IMG/VR virus record: IMGVR_UViG_3300032293_001631
Location: 1 to 64,000 of that record
DNA length: 64,000 nucleotides
Reading direction: 5' to 3' (one strand)
Source of the DNA: a virus
The notes below the pieces were generated by a model. It was not told the DNA's origin. It searched no databases and saw nothing but the letters and a program-made list of their open reading frames with translations. Shown piece by piece: positions 51,519 through 60,859 of the stretch (positions within the stretch are counted from its first letter, which is position 1; every line of letters starts with the position of its first letter). The translations under genes and the position numbers were made by a program.

Positions 51519-54500
51519 GTGGCAAGAAAAATAATTAAGCAGGATTCATCTTTTGGAGTACTTAGAGCTAATCCAAGAATTTCGGGAAATGTAAAAATAA
51601 CCGTAGATTCTAAAAGCGGGATATGGCTAAATTCTATTGACTCTAACCAAGAGATGTCAAATAGCTATTATAAAGGTTTTCGTATATCTCCGGAAACTTC
51701 TTATGATAAAGATCTTTATAGATTTTTTAATGAGGGTAAGACTCCTTCTCAATTTGTATTCGGAATGTTGGGAGAAGGAGATCCAGTTCAGAACCAGATA
51801 AACAATCTTTCAAGCAGCTATAATTTTTTTTATAGCTCTGGTGTTTCTCCGCTTATATCTGACAAATACGACGAGGACTTTTCTTATTTAGCACCTCTTT
51901 GGCTAGGTAAGGATGTTCCTGACTATTTTGTTATATTTAAGGTTAACGATCCTATAGATTATCCTTATCAAATTCCAGTAACTTCTTTAGAGATTGGTAA
52001 ATCTTATAAGGTACTACAAGACTCATCAGTAAATACACAGTCTTCTTCTTATTTACCATTCCAGATTTCCAGCGGATCACAAGTTTATAGCGACGGAAAT
52101 ATTTTTACAGCAACATCGTATACGTTTAATGTTTTACAGGGACAAGGTACTGTGGTATTAATGGATCCTTTGTATAATATTAACCTAGTAGAAAATACTG
52201 AACAGCATTTCTACGATAAGATCCTACCAAAATCTACTGCAATTGCAACTTTTGATTTAACTGAAAGTTCTAATATTGGTAAGTATTTAAGAAAGATAAA
52301 AACAACTCCTGGTTACACAGATAGTTTAATAGATGTTAGATTTGAGGAGAACCAATTAACAACATTCAATGGTGTTAATTATTCAGTGGGTATATTTGAT
52401 AAAAAGGGGGATTTCCTCATAGATTATTATAAAAATCCGGATACACAAATAGGGTTTGAAGATTTTATAACTAATGGTTTTAGAAACAACGGGATTCTAA
52501 GCTATAAGCTTTTAAATCTAGAGTTCCTTTTTAATGATAACGATTCAGAAAACTATACAATTAACAGGTATTTTGGGCTTTATGTAAATGCTGCAGATAT
52601 TTCTAATTTTAAATTAGATGGTGATGCTTTATATAAAAGTCAAGGAACTTCGGGAAATACTCCTATACCAGAGAAGAATAATAAAGGATATTATTATCAG
52701 GATGTTTCTTATTTTCAGTATAATGATAATGGCGTTAGATTGTATCTTGAGCCAACAAAGATATCAGGAATAATACCTAATTCGGATGATGTCAATATAG
52801 TAGAAGAAACGAAGCTTTTCTGGGTTAAGGATAAAAATGGTAGCTTCCATTCTTTAAAAAGAGATGAGAACTATTTAAGTTCTTCTCCTCCACCAGCAAC
52901 GTCAAGCTACGGAATACTAGGATATGATAACGAGATTGTAATACAGGATACTTCCATAGATATTTCTTTATTTACTGGTAAGGATAAAACTACTAAAAAA
53001 CAGTATCCTGCAGTAACTACTGGAGATAAAGGTAGAGCTTATAGTGTTATTAGAATAGCCAATGAAATAAATAATCTTGCCGAGAATTGTTTTATATTCT
53101 ATAATCCTTTGGGATATTACGGAGTACCTGGTTCTAAATATGATATTATAAAAGCATCTGATCTTTCTCTTTCTGTTGATGAGTGGGGTCCAGGAAGTTT
53201 TTATGCACAAGATAATGCTTATTATTATCATCCATTTGGAACAAATGAAGATATAGCTAAAGCTCTAACTGGTATATTTAATAGCTTTAATTATAATTCT
53301 TTCGAAGCTTTCCAATCTGGAGATGAGGTAGTCATAAGAACAAATGCAACTGGTACTGCTGAGAATAGTAAATACTATTTGGACTTTTTCCAGAATTTCA
53401 CAACATCTCAGAGAATGCCTGATTCCAGAAGAGGAATTATATTCATAAATGAGAAAGATGTATGTGATATAAATCAGAGACAATCTTTTATAGGAGGGTC
53501 TAATTATTCTAACACTAGAGTAAAAGTAAAAATAGAGGATGCTAATAAAATTATAGTAGGTGAGACTTTTATAGAGACTATAAAAAACACATCGACTGAT
53601 TCTTTCAGCAATCTTCCAGAGTATTCAAATATATCTTCCTCAGTAGTTACTGGAAAATATAGATTCATAGATCAATACGCATTTGATCAGAACGGTGATA
53701 TAGTAGGATTAAAGGATTTTGAGACTCATGCAACTATAGAAATTTCTAACTTTACAGAATCTATAGCTTTTGGATCTTCTAAAACAATCTCAGCATTTAA
53801 TACTTATGACGTACCTTTAGGAATATTTTCATTCTATGGTCTTAGAGAGATAGACATGGATTTCTGGTACAGTGAATATGGGTACACACCTACGGAGGAA
53901 TATTATAAGTATTTAGATACCCAACCAGAGGGTAAAACTAAGATAGTATCGGGTAAAACTTATTTCGTATCATCAGGTGCGGAAATTGAGTACGGGGGAA
54001 ATACCATAAATGGTCCGGATTTCTTTGAAGGATTTCCAGGGGATGAGGAATATATGTTAGTTGCTGGATCTACTTCTGCTGAATCAAATGTATTCCCTAC
54101 TCTTTCATCAAGAGGTAATGTAACAGGGGGTATCACTACTAGCAATTTTGATTACCTGTTTTACCCGGATTTAGATGCTTTCCCGGGATTCTATGGAATA
54201 CAATCCTTACAATTTATAGACAACGAGGTAGGTATAGACACTAAATTTAAGCAGCTTAATTTTGGTAAATTATATTCCGAGTATGATTACACGCAGGATA
54301 ATTATAATCCGGACTATGCTTTAAATAGTAGAGTTAGTCCATATATTACAAAATGGGTTTATAGAGGAGGTACAGATGTTAGGGGAAATGGATACAGACT
54401 TAATGCAAATTTAGCTTTTAATCCACTTAACTTTTCCCCTAGTTTTTTCAAAATAAATCAGGATCCGCAGTACTTTACTCACGAGTGGTATCATCTACAG

Positions 54501-57119
54501 AGACCGCCATATTCTTTACCTGAGTCTAATCTTCACACGGACAAAAATTATCTATCTGGTGAATTTAACGAAACCCTTTTAAACGATGCTAATCCGGCTC
54601 TTAGGGATTATTTCTTAGATTATTTTTCTATAGAGGGTGAAGATTTAGATACTTATTATCCAGGTAGTACAACAATAAATGATATAGATCTTACGGAGAG
54701 GTATTCATTATTTAATTTCAATACAGGAAACGGATATTCGGAGTCTTTGTACAGAGGTGCTAAGATAAGAATCAAGAGAACTTTTACTGACTATGCACAA
54801 CAAGAGTCTATAAAATACATAGAAGATGATAGATTCTATGATGGATATAAATTCTCTTGTGTTATAATTCCAGTAAAAAATATAGAGGATGAGATACAAT
54901 CCCCTGTAAAAATAAAAGTAATAGAGAATAGAACTTTTAAGAATATAACTTTTCTAGTTGAAGTTTTAATCGATGATGCTAGAGCATTAAATTTTGAAGA
55001 GGTAAGCCCAGATAATCAGTATATTGATCTGGATTATTTCCTTTTATATTCTTTAAGGGATAAATTAGACGATCAATATTTTCCAACTGCAAGCAGTGTA
55101 TCACTTCCTTCTGGATCAATAGAACTTCCTGTAGTTGGTGACGTAAAGCTTTCTTCAGCTTTGAACATATCATCAGCACCTAACCAACAAGGAATTTTTT
55201 CAGTAGTTAATCCAGGTACTATTGGAAATGAGGGAGAAATATTTATAATACCAAATCCAGAATACGAGACTGATTTAAGAGACGAGATCAACTTCACGTT
55301 TCTTCCTTCCGTTACACCTTCACCAGGAGATTCAACTGGACCTGGTTCATTTTATGGAGTTGTAGGACCTGCTCCTTATAACTATACTCTTCCTTTCCCT
55401 ACAGGAGTTGGACAGGATGTAATAAATTTTACTAACACCGGACCAAACTACTTTTTTGATTTTGGGAATATAAGTATACCTGGACCAGTTAATATTCCAA
55501 CTGTAGCTAATTATTCTGTTATTTCTTCGATACCAATCTACCAGAAAAACGGAGGATTAGGATATTGGGGAAATATACTACAGAAGATATCTTTTGCTAA
55601 TATATCATTATGGGTAAATACTGGATATCCATATATTGAATATTTAACTTACGAATGGGATTCTTCAACACAAACCACTAAGGTTTTAGAAAATCAGTTT
55701 GTTTTAGAATTTTTAAGGCCTTCGTTTTTTGAACAAAACGCGGTGATTGTTCCGGTTGAAATAACAGATAAGCCACAGGAGTTGGATGTATTTAACGTTG
55801 GATACACTACAGAAGATATCGAAGGTGAGAGCGAAATGTATAGATACAGTGGAGAATATGTGCCTAGTTTCAGAGAGGTATTAAAATTCGAGAACGTAAA
55901 ATATGATATACCATTTTGGACTACCCCTGAATCTTACACATTTTATGTTAAAGTTGTAGATAAACAGACATCATCATCCTCTTATGATATAGGATCTTCG
56001 CTTTGTTTTGAAATAGATGGGGTTTCTCAAGGTGATGTAGATTTGATAAAAGGCGTTATCTATTATTTTGATCTTAGTGATTCTAGTAATTCTGGATATC
56101 AATTATATTTTTCTGAGAACAATAGAGGTAATGATATAACAGTAGATTCCTTACCTCAGGGATATACACTATTTGGTACTCCAGGAAATACTGGGTCTTA
56201 TATTAGATTTGAAGTACCATACGATTTGCCTTCAACTGTTTATTATGTAGCAGAAGGAGGAAAATATATGGGCGGTGATATTAGATCGATAGATCCAATA
56301 GAATATGCCTATTGCTCGTTCGGTCCTTATAAAGATAATTTTGGAGTATCAAGAAATTTAAATTACTATAAATATTCTACGCAATGGATATTTAGAATAG
56401 GTCAGAATTCTCCTTTTAACCCAGTATATAATATAATAGGTGAAACCCCAGTGGATAAGAGAGATCTTTCGATATTTGAGAGTTCTTGGGATCCTGGTTT
56501 CTATAGAGAGTACACTGGTCCTACTGGGTATATTAGTTTACCAGGAACTAGAGAAATGAAGGAGCAGAAGTCTTTCTTCGGTAGTAAGTTCATGCAAACT
56601 CCAGATCTAGTTAATTCCCAAAAGCAATTAGTTTATCCTCAATCCATATCTAATGTATTAGATCTTAATTATGATAACTATCCAAACTATGAGATATTAT
56701 GGGAAGAAACTTCTACAGAATTAAGAGGGGTTTTATTAATAGATAGGATGCTTACTAGATATTTCTTAGATGATGGAGGGAAAAAATCTTTTCAGGAATT
56801 TATTGTTCCTGAGTTTGGGTTTGGTACAATCACTGATATTGACGATGATTTTAAAGAGTATATGAGTCAAAATATAATACCAATATTCCAGTCTAAAAAT
56901 AACGGAGGATATCTTAAAAAAGTTCCTATAGCACAAAACCAATCACTTACTCCTGTTGTTGGTAATTTAGCAGATTATCAAAAATTAATAGATGGATACT
57001 TCAGATCATCTGAAATTAGATATACTAAGATTAACGAGCTTAGATACGAGTTTAGAGTTCCTAAGGATCCTTCTTTTGATTACTCAGTATCTTTCTCTAT
57101 AGAAATTGGAAAAATTTAG
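51519..57119 (+). CDS. Giant 1866-residue virion structural protein
   Basis: Uses a GTG start (MARKIIKQDSSFGVLRANP), 3 nt after the preceding stop; no other start is near. The first ~200 residues include KGFRISPETSYDKDLYRFF and YLAPLWLGKDVPDYFVIFKV, a block I associate with structural proteins of Bacteroidota phages. The rest is a long, beta-rich, Tyr/Ser/Asn/Gly-rich chain with no recognised domain. Likely a baseplate-attached fibre or adhesin. It carries no chaperone or autocleavage motif that I could see. Confidence 0.55.
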   Translation: MARKIIKQDSSFGVLRANPRISGNVKITVDSKSGIWLNSIDSNQEMSNSYYKGFRISPETSYDKDLYRFFNEGKTPSQFVFGMLGEGDPVQNQINNLSSSYNFFYSSGVSPLISDKYDEDFSYLAPLWLGKDVPDYFVIFKVNDPIDYPYQIPVTSLEIGKSYKVLQDSSVNTQSSSYLPFQISSGSQVYSDGNIFTATSYTFNVLQGQGTVVLMDPLYNINLVENTEQHFYDKILPKSTAIATFDLTESSNIGKYLRKIKTTPGYTDSLIDVRFEENQLTTFNGVNYSVGIFDKKGDFLIDYYKNPDTQIGFEDFITNGFRNNGILSYKLLNLEFLFNDNDSENYTINRYFGLYVNAADISNFKLDGDALYKSQGTSGNTPIPEKNNKGYYYQDVSYFQYNDNGVRLYLEPTKISGIIPNSDDVNIVEETKLFWVKDKNGSFHSLKRDENYLSSSPPPATSSYGILGYDNEIVIQDTSIDISLFTGKDKTTKKQYPAVTTGDKGRAYSVIRIANEINNLAENCFIFYNPLGYYGVPGSKYDIIKASDLSLSVDEWGPGSFYAQDNAYYYHPFGTNEDIAKALTGIFNSFNYNSFEAFQSGDEVVIRTNATGTAENSKYYLDFFQNFTTSQRMPDSRRGIIFINEKDVCDINQRQSFIGGSNYSNTRVKVKIEDANKIIVGETFIETIKNTSTDSFSNLPEYSNISSSVVTGKYRFIDQYAFDQNGDIVGLKDFETHATIEISNFTESIAFGSSKTISAFNTYDVPLGIFSFYGLREIDMDFWYSEYGYTPTEEYYKYLDTQPEGKTKIVSGKTYFVSSGAEIEYGGNTINGPDFFEGFPGDEEYMLVAGSTSAESNVFPTLSSRGNVTGGITTSNFDYLFYPDLDAFPGFYGIQSLQFIDNEVGIDTKFKQLNFGKLYSEYDYTQDNYNPDYALNSRVSPYITKWVYRGGTDVRGNGYRLNANLAFNPLNFSPSFFKINQDPQYFTHEWYHLQRPPYSLPESNLHTDKNYLSGEFNETLLNDANPALRDYFLDYFSIEGEDLDTYYPGSTTINDIDLTERYSLFNFNTGNGYSESLYRGAKIRIKRTFTDYAQQESIKYIEDDRFYDGYKFSCVIIPVKNIEDEIQSPVKIKVIENRTFKNITFLVEVLIDDARALNFEEVSPDNQYIDLDYFLLYSLRDKLDDQYFPTASSVSLPSGSIELPVVGDVKLSSALNISSAPNQQGIFSVVNPGTIGNEGEIFIIPNPEYETDLRDEINFTFLPSVTPSPGDSTGPGSFYGVVGPAPYNYTLPFPTGVGQDVINFTNTGPNYFFDFGNISIPGPVNIPTVANYSVISSIPIYQKNGGLGYWGNILQKISFANISLWVNTGYPYIEYLTYEWDSSTQTTKVLENQFVLEFLRPSFFEQNAVIVPVEITDKPQELDVFNVGYTTEDIEGESEMYRYSGEYVPSFREVLKFENVKYDIPFWTTPESYTFYVKVVDKQTSSSSYDIGSSLCFEIDGVSQGDVDLIKGVIYYFDLSDSSNSGYQLYFSENNRGNDITVDSLPQGYTLFGTPGNTGSYIRFEVPYDLPSTVYYVAEGGKYMGGDIRSIDPIEYAYCSFGPYKDNFGVSRNLNYYKYSTQWIFRIGQNSPFNPVYNIIGETPVDKRDLSIFESSWDPGFYREYTGPTGYISLPGTREMKEQKSFFGSKFMQTPDLVNSQKQLVYPQSISNVLDLNYDNYPNYEILWEETSTELRGVLLIDRMLTRYFLDDGGKKSFQEFIVPEFGFGTITDIDDDFKEYMSQNIIPIFQSKNNGGYLKKVPIAQNQSLTPVVGNLADYQKLIDGYFRSSEIRYTKINELRYEFRVPKDPSFDYSVSFSIEIGKI

Positions 57120-57136
57120 TAGAGGGATGAATTTTT

Positions 57137-57147
57137 GATATATAATA
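57137..57147 (+). promoter_or_regulatory. Candidate late promoter of the collagen-like fibre gene
   Basis: GATATATAATA ends 15 nt before the ATG at 57163; a second, weaker GTATAATAAG lies 2 nt before it (57151-57160). Confidence 0.45.
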
Positions 57148-57162
57148 CAAGTATAATAAGAG

Positions 57163-59856
57163 ATGCCACAGATTAATATATTAAACATACTACAAGGAGA
57201 CAGTCAATCTAATATAGTTGATAAAATCAATTATAATTTTGATCAGATCCTCAGTGCTGGGGGTGGACCTCAAGGAGCTCAAGGATTAATAGGTCCAACT
57301 GGACCAATAGGACCTCAAGGTCCTCAGGGGGTTCAAGGAGCTCAAGGACCTTCAGGAACTAAATGGTTTGTACAAGACACATCACCAGCTTCTGGTGGTA
57401 TAACAGGATCTAATCCATTTGGATTCCCAACTTTAGGAGATTATTGGTTAGATCCAGATTCTGCTAATCAGGACATTTATGTATTCGGAACAACCGGATG
57501 GCTCAATAGTGGATATGGATTGGCTTCTGGGCAACTATTTCAAAAGGTTACTCCTATAGATTTAATTGGGGGAGCTACTGGACAAGCAATACTTATTGCA
57601 GGATCTACTGCAGGGGATCAGACTTTGGTTCTTTCTGATTCAACTATAAATGATTATACTCCAGGGGGAAGCGCTATACAGAATCTAAATTTCGAAGATG
57701 CTAAGTTAAAAATAGCTACAAAAGATTCTAGAACTAAATTGATAAGTTTTGGTAGATCCACATTTGATGTGAGTCCATCCGGAACAGGATCTTCTTCTAG
57801 TTCATCTAATCCTTATTTTGCTTGGGATCTTTCAGTTAATCCATCTGGAGCATCAGGTGCTGGTCCTAATTTTTATAATCTGTCTTTTACCAACCCTAAA
57901 GGATCGATCAGTATTAATTCTAATGGAGCTACTGCAGAATCTGGAATTAATATGTTAAGTAGTAGCGAGATAAGTGCACAGTCTACCTCAGATAACATAG
58001 TTCTAAAGACATCTTCAGTAAATAAAGGTACTTTCATAGATGCTAGCTCTAATGGGGGCTTTTTAGAATTGTCAAATAACTCTTCGACGCCTTCAAACCA
58101 ATCTTTTGCACCTCTATTTGCTAATCCAACTGGAGTAGGTATAGGTTTAGGCACTGGACAATTTAAATCAACGGGGGATGATTCTAGAAAATTGGCTGTT
58201 TTAGGAAACACCAGTATTTCTAAAACACAAACGTTACACGCTTCGGATTTTTATATTGGTGACCCTTCTGCAAACAATTACAATAAAGGTATTTTATTTG
58301 TTGAAGGTCATGTTGGTTTTGGATCAACCGGTTCAACAGGGGATTTAATATCGGGTATCTCCACAACAGGAATGGCGGAATCTCAAAATAGATTCCCTCA
58401 ATTATGGGTAACTTCTCCTAATTACGGCCCAGGTGTACAGGTAAGAACGAGAGGAGCTTCCACATATTCTCCTAGAACAGTGATAGGAGATGGTGTTTTT
58501 GATTATGCTCTAGCTGGTGGAGCTACTGCTTTAGCAGGAACTGGTCCTGATATAACACAGGAGTTCTATTCTAATGGATATACATTCCAAGCAGGTCCTT
58601 TAATAAGTTATCAGCATAAACTATCTACTCCAACAAATACAACTGGAGACGCACCAGTTTTTTCGATTACAACGTACACCAACTCGGGTACTTATGGTAG
58701 TAATACAATAAATAGAACTACTATACAGACTAAGAATTCTAACAAGGCTATAGAATTAATGGCTAATGGTACAGGAGGTGAGAACCAGATTAGAATAGGT
58801 GTATCTGAGGAAAGCTTAGTAACCGTCTGGTCAGGAACTGCTGGAGCTCCTAAATTGGGAGGAGTAGCAATAGGGGTTTCTGGATCAAATTCTTCATTCG
58901 GAGCTCCTCTGCAAGGTAATTTAACAGGATCTAGATTTACTAATAATAATTTAGGAACACATAGCTTGGTTGTAACAGGAGTACAAACTATAGGAACTAA
59001 TAATCCTGTTTCTTTAATGAATCCTGGAGCATCTGGAGCTAGTGCATCATTCGGCGGGAATTCGATGCTGAAGATATCCAGAAATTTATATAGCACGACA
59101 ACACCTTTCGGGGTTAAGGGAATAAGCGCAGCTGGAACTTATCCTTTCAACTATACAAACGGGTTAGAGATAACGTCTTTTATTCCTACATCTCCTACGA
59201 CAGTCAAAGGGTCAAATAGATCAGTTGCAATATCCGTTGCAAGCTCTGCCACTATAAGAAACAGCGATGGCTCATCACCGACTTCTCCAGCTACTGGATT
59301 CTACGTTAGTGATACTGGTGAGAATATAGCAATAGGTAGATACATTGATTCTACTGCTGCAATAGGGGTATCAGGAGCTGCAGGTGATCATGCTATAAAA
59401 GCACTTGGTGATGTTGGCATAACTGGTAATTTTAGCGTCGTAGGTAACATATCAGCAACTGGTAATACTATCCTTAATGGTAATACGAATACAACAGGAG
59501 GATCACTAACCATAGGGAACGGAGGTACACCAATATTAAAAACTATTGCAGGATCAGTTACCTGTCCAATTAATGGAACACCGCCTACTATTAACTACGG
59601 AAGCGGATTTACTGCTACTATGGTTGCTTCTGGATTAAATACCGCTAGAGTTAGAATAACATTCAATGTGCCATTTTCTAATGCTAACTTAGTTGCAACT
59701 AGTAATATATTCCTAGGTACTGCTGGACCAACATTACAGTACACAGGATCTGCTGGAAATTACGGAGCTCCTACTACTACCCATTGTGAATTTATTTTTA
59801 GAAATATAGGATCAGGAACAGCAACCCTTAATTTTTTAATTCAACAAGTTGCATAA
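57163..59856 (+). CDS. Collagen-like tail fibre protein
   Basis: An 897-residue protein. Residues 1-32 (LNILQGDSQSNIVDKINYNF) resemble the N-terminus of the 44901 gene. Residues 33-66 hold a G-x-y collagen-like array (GPTGPIGPQGPQGVQGAQG). WFVQDTSPASGGIT and a beta-helical shaft follow, and the C-terminal part is Ser/Thr/Gly-rich with VYGSTGNFS-type turns. The final ~130 residues (FNVPFSNANLVATSNIFLG, CEFIFRNIGSGTATLNFLIQ) form a globular tip. A receptor-binding tail fibre is the usual reading of this architecture. Confidence 0.7.
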   Translation: MPQINILNILQGDSQSNIVDKINYNFDQILSAGGGPQGAQGLIGPTGPIGPQGPQGVQGAQGPSGTKWFVQDTSPASGGITGSNPFGFPTLGDYWLDPDSANQDIYVFGTTGWLNSGYGLASGQLFQKVTPIDLIGGATGQAILIAGSTAGDQTLVLSDSTINDYTPGGSAIQNLNFEDAKLKIATKDSRTKLISFGRSTFDVSPSGTGSSSSSSNPYFAWDLSVNPSGASGAGPNFYNLSFTNPKGSISINSNGATAESGINMLSSSEISAQSTSDNIVLKTSSVNKGTFIDASSNGGFLELSNNSSTPSNQSFAPLFANPTGVGIGLGTGQFKSTGDDSRKLAVLGNTSISKTQTLHASDFYIGDPSANNYNKGILFVEGHVGFGSTGSTGDLISGISTTGMAESQNRFPQLWVTSPNYGPGVQVRTRGASTYSPRTVIGDGVFDYALAGGATALAGTGPDITQEFYSNGYTFQAGPLISYQHKLSTPTNTTGDAPVFSITTYTNSGTYGSNTINRTTIQTKNSNKAIELMANGTGGENQIRIGVSEESLVTVWSGTAGAPKLGGVAIGVSGSNSSFGAPLQGNLTGSRFTNNNLGTHSLVVTGVQTIGTNNPVSLMNPGASGASASFGGNSMLKISRNLYSTTTPFGVKGISAAGTYPFNYTNGLEITSFIPTSPTTVKGSNRSVAISVASSATIRNSDGSSPTSPATGFYVSDTGENIAIGRYIDSTAAIGVSGAAGDHAIKALGDVGITGNFSVVGNISATGNTILNGNTNTTGGSLTIGNGGTPILKTIAGSVTCPINGTPPTINYGSGFTATMVASGLNTARVRITFNVPFSNANLVATSNIFLGTAGPTLQYTGSAGNYGAPTTTHCEFIFRNIGSGTATLNFLIQQVA
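57261..57360. repeat. Collagen-like Gly-x-y tract
   Basis: Nine-base units such as ggaccacaa / ggtcctcag encode GPQGPQGVQGAQG and similar triplets within the fibre gene. The tract has about ten consecutive Gly-x-y triplets. Confidence 0.8.
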
Positions 59857-59860
59857 AAAT

Positions 59861-60082
59861 ATGGAAAATAATAAAGACTGGTTCATAAACGAGTATTCAG
59901 AAATACACGATAATCTATCTAAGCTAGAAGAGGAGATAGATGGTCATATTAAAAATAAAATATATCTTTTAGATAAGGGAGAAGTCCTTGAAGGACTTAG
60001 GAAAAGAGCTCAGGAAGAAATTGAGAGACTAAATAAAACAAGAGAAGATGAAAGAAGAATCTTTAATTACAAAGGTATTTAA
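59861..60082 (+). CDS. Small coiled-coil protein
   Basis: Starting at the ATG at 59861 (73 residues, MENNKDWFINEYSEIHDNLS) rather than the in-frame TTG at 59849 that overlaps the fibre stop. It is highly charged and helical (LEEEIDGHIKNKIYLLDKGE), probably a coiled coil. No family recognised. It overlaps the membrane protein gene by 35 bp and lies between the fibre and that gene, so it may belong to a lysis or tail-accessory pair with it. Confidence 0.6.
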   Translation: MENNKDWFINEYSEIHDNLSKLEEEIDGHIKNKIYLLDKGEVLEGLRKRAQEEIERLNKTREDERRIFNYKGI

Positions 60083-60845
60083 AAGAAAGGATATTGTATT
60101 GACGATAGGTATAGCAATACTCCTTTTATTGTTGTTTAGACAATGCAATAGCAACGCTGATCTTAAGTCACAGCTGTTTATACAGAATCACAATTTAGAT
60201 GCCTTAAAAGACACTGTTAGGCTTCAGAAGAATAAAGCTGGTGAAGATACCTATGTTAGAAAAACACTATTAGCTTCGAAGAATAATTTAGAGAAACTGA
60301 ACAAGGATCTTGCAGAGGAACTAAAAAAGGTTAAGGGTCAGGTTCTAGTAATACAGAATGTAGAAACTGTAATAGAAACGGATACACAATACGTCAATAA
60401 CTATCTTACTGTATATCCTGATGGCAACTATAGTTTAGATTGGAAATTTGACACTACGTTTTTAGCTAATAACTATCGTAAATTTTCCGGCAATAGTTTC
60501 TTTAAGATCGATACAGTTACAAATAAAGTAACACCAGGGATTACTAGAATAAATCAGGACGAGCTTGGATTTTCTTTCATTACTGGGCTTAGAGAAAAAG
60601 ACAAATCATTGGAGATATTTGTAACACCTAAATATCCAGGTATGAAAATTACTGAGATTGAGGGAGCAATTATAGATCCTCATAAATCTGATGTACTAAA
60701 AAATATGTTTCCTAATAAGAAGTTTTCTGTTGGACCATATGTAGGAATTGGGTTGGGTGCAGGATATGGTATAAATGGTAAGCCTATAGCAGGTGCAATG
60801 TTCAATGTTGGTGTAGGTATACAATATTCTATCATTAAGTTCTAA
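60048..60845 (+). CDS. Membrane-anchored coiled-coil protein, spanin-like
   Basis: A 265-residue protein. One N-terminal transmembrane segment (residues 16-31, IVLTIGIAILLLLLF) follows a basic MKEESLITKVFKRKD, giving a type II topology, with a coiled coil at about 36-105 (LEKLNKDLAEELKKVKGQV). The C-terminal ~60 residues are beta-rich (FSVGPYVGIGLGAGYGI), ending in SIIKF, reminiscent of outer-membrane-type strands. The anchor-coiled-coil-distal domain shape resembles inner-membrane spanins or tail accessory membrane proteins known in Bacteroidota phages. A spanin role is inference from shape. Confidence 0.55.
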   Translation: MKEESLITKVFKRKDIVLTIGIAILLLLLFRQCNSNADLKSQLFIQNHNLDALKDTVRLQKNKAGEDTYVRKTLLASKNNLEKLNKDLAEELKKVKGQVLVIQNVETVIETDTQYVNNYLTVYPDGNYSLDWKFDTTFLANNYRKFSGNSFFKIDTVTNKVTPGITRINQDELGFSFITGLREKDKSLEIFVTPKYPGMKITEIEGAIIDPHKSDVLKNMFPNKKFSVGPYVGIGLGAGYGINGKPIAGAMFNVGVGIQYSIIKF

Positions 60846-60846
60846 G

Positions 60847-60858
60847 GGATATATAAAC
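60847..60858 (+). promoter_or_regulatory. Candidate late promoter element before the 60860 gene
   Basis: GGATATATAAAC ends 1 nt before the ATG at 60860 in a 14-bp gap. The match to the TATATAA core is exact. The position would give a nearly leaderless transcript. Confidence 0.45.
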
Positions 60859-60859
60859 C

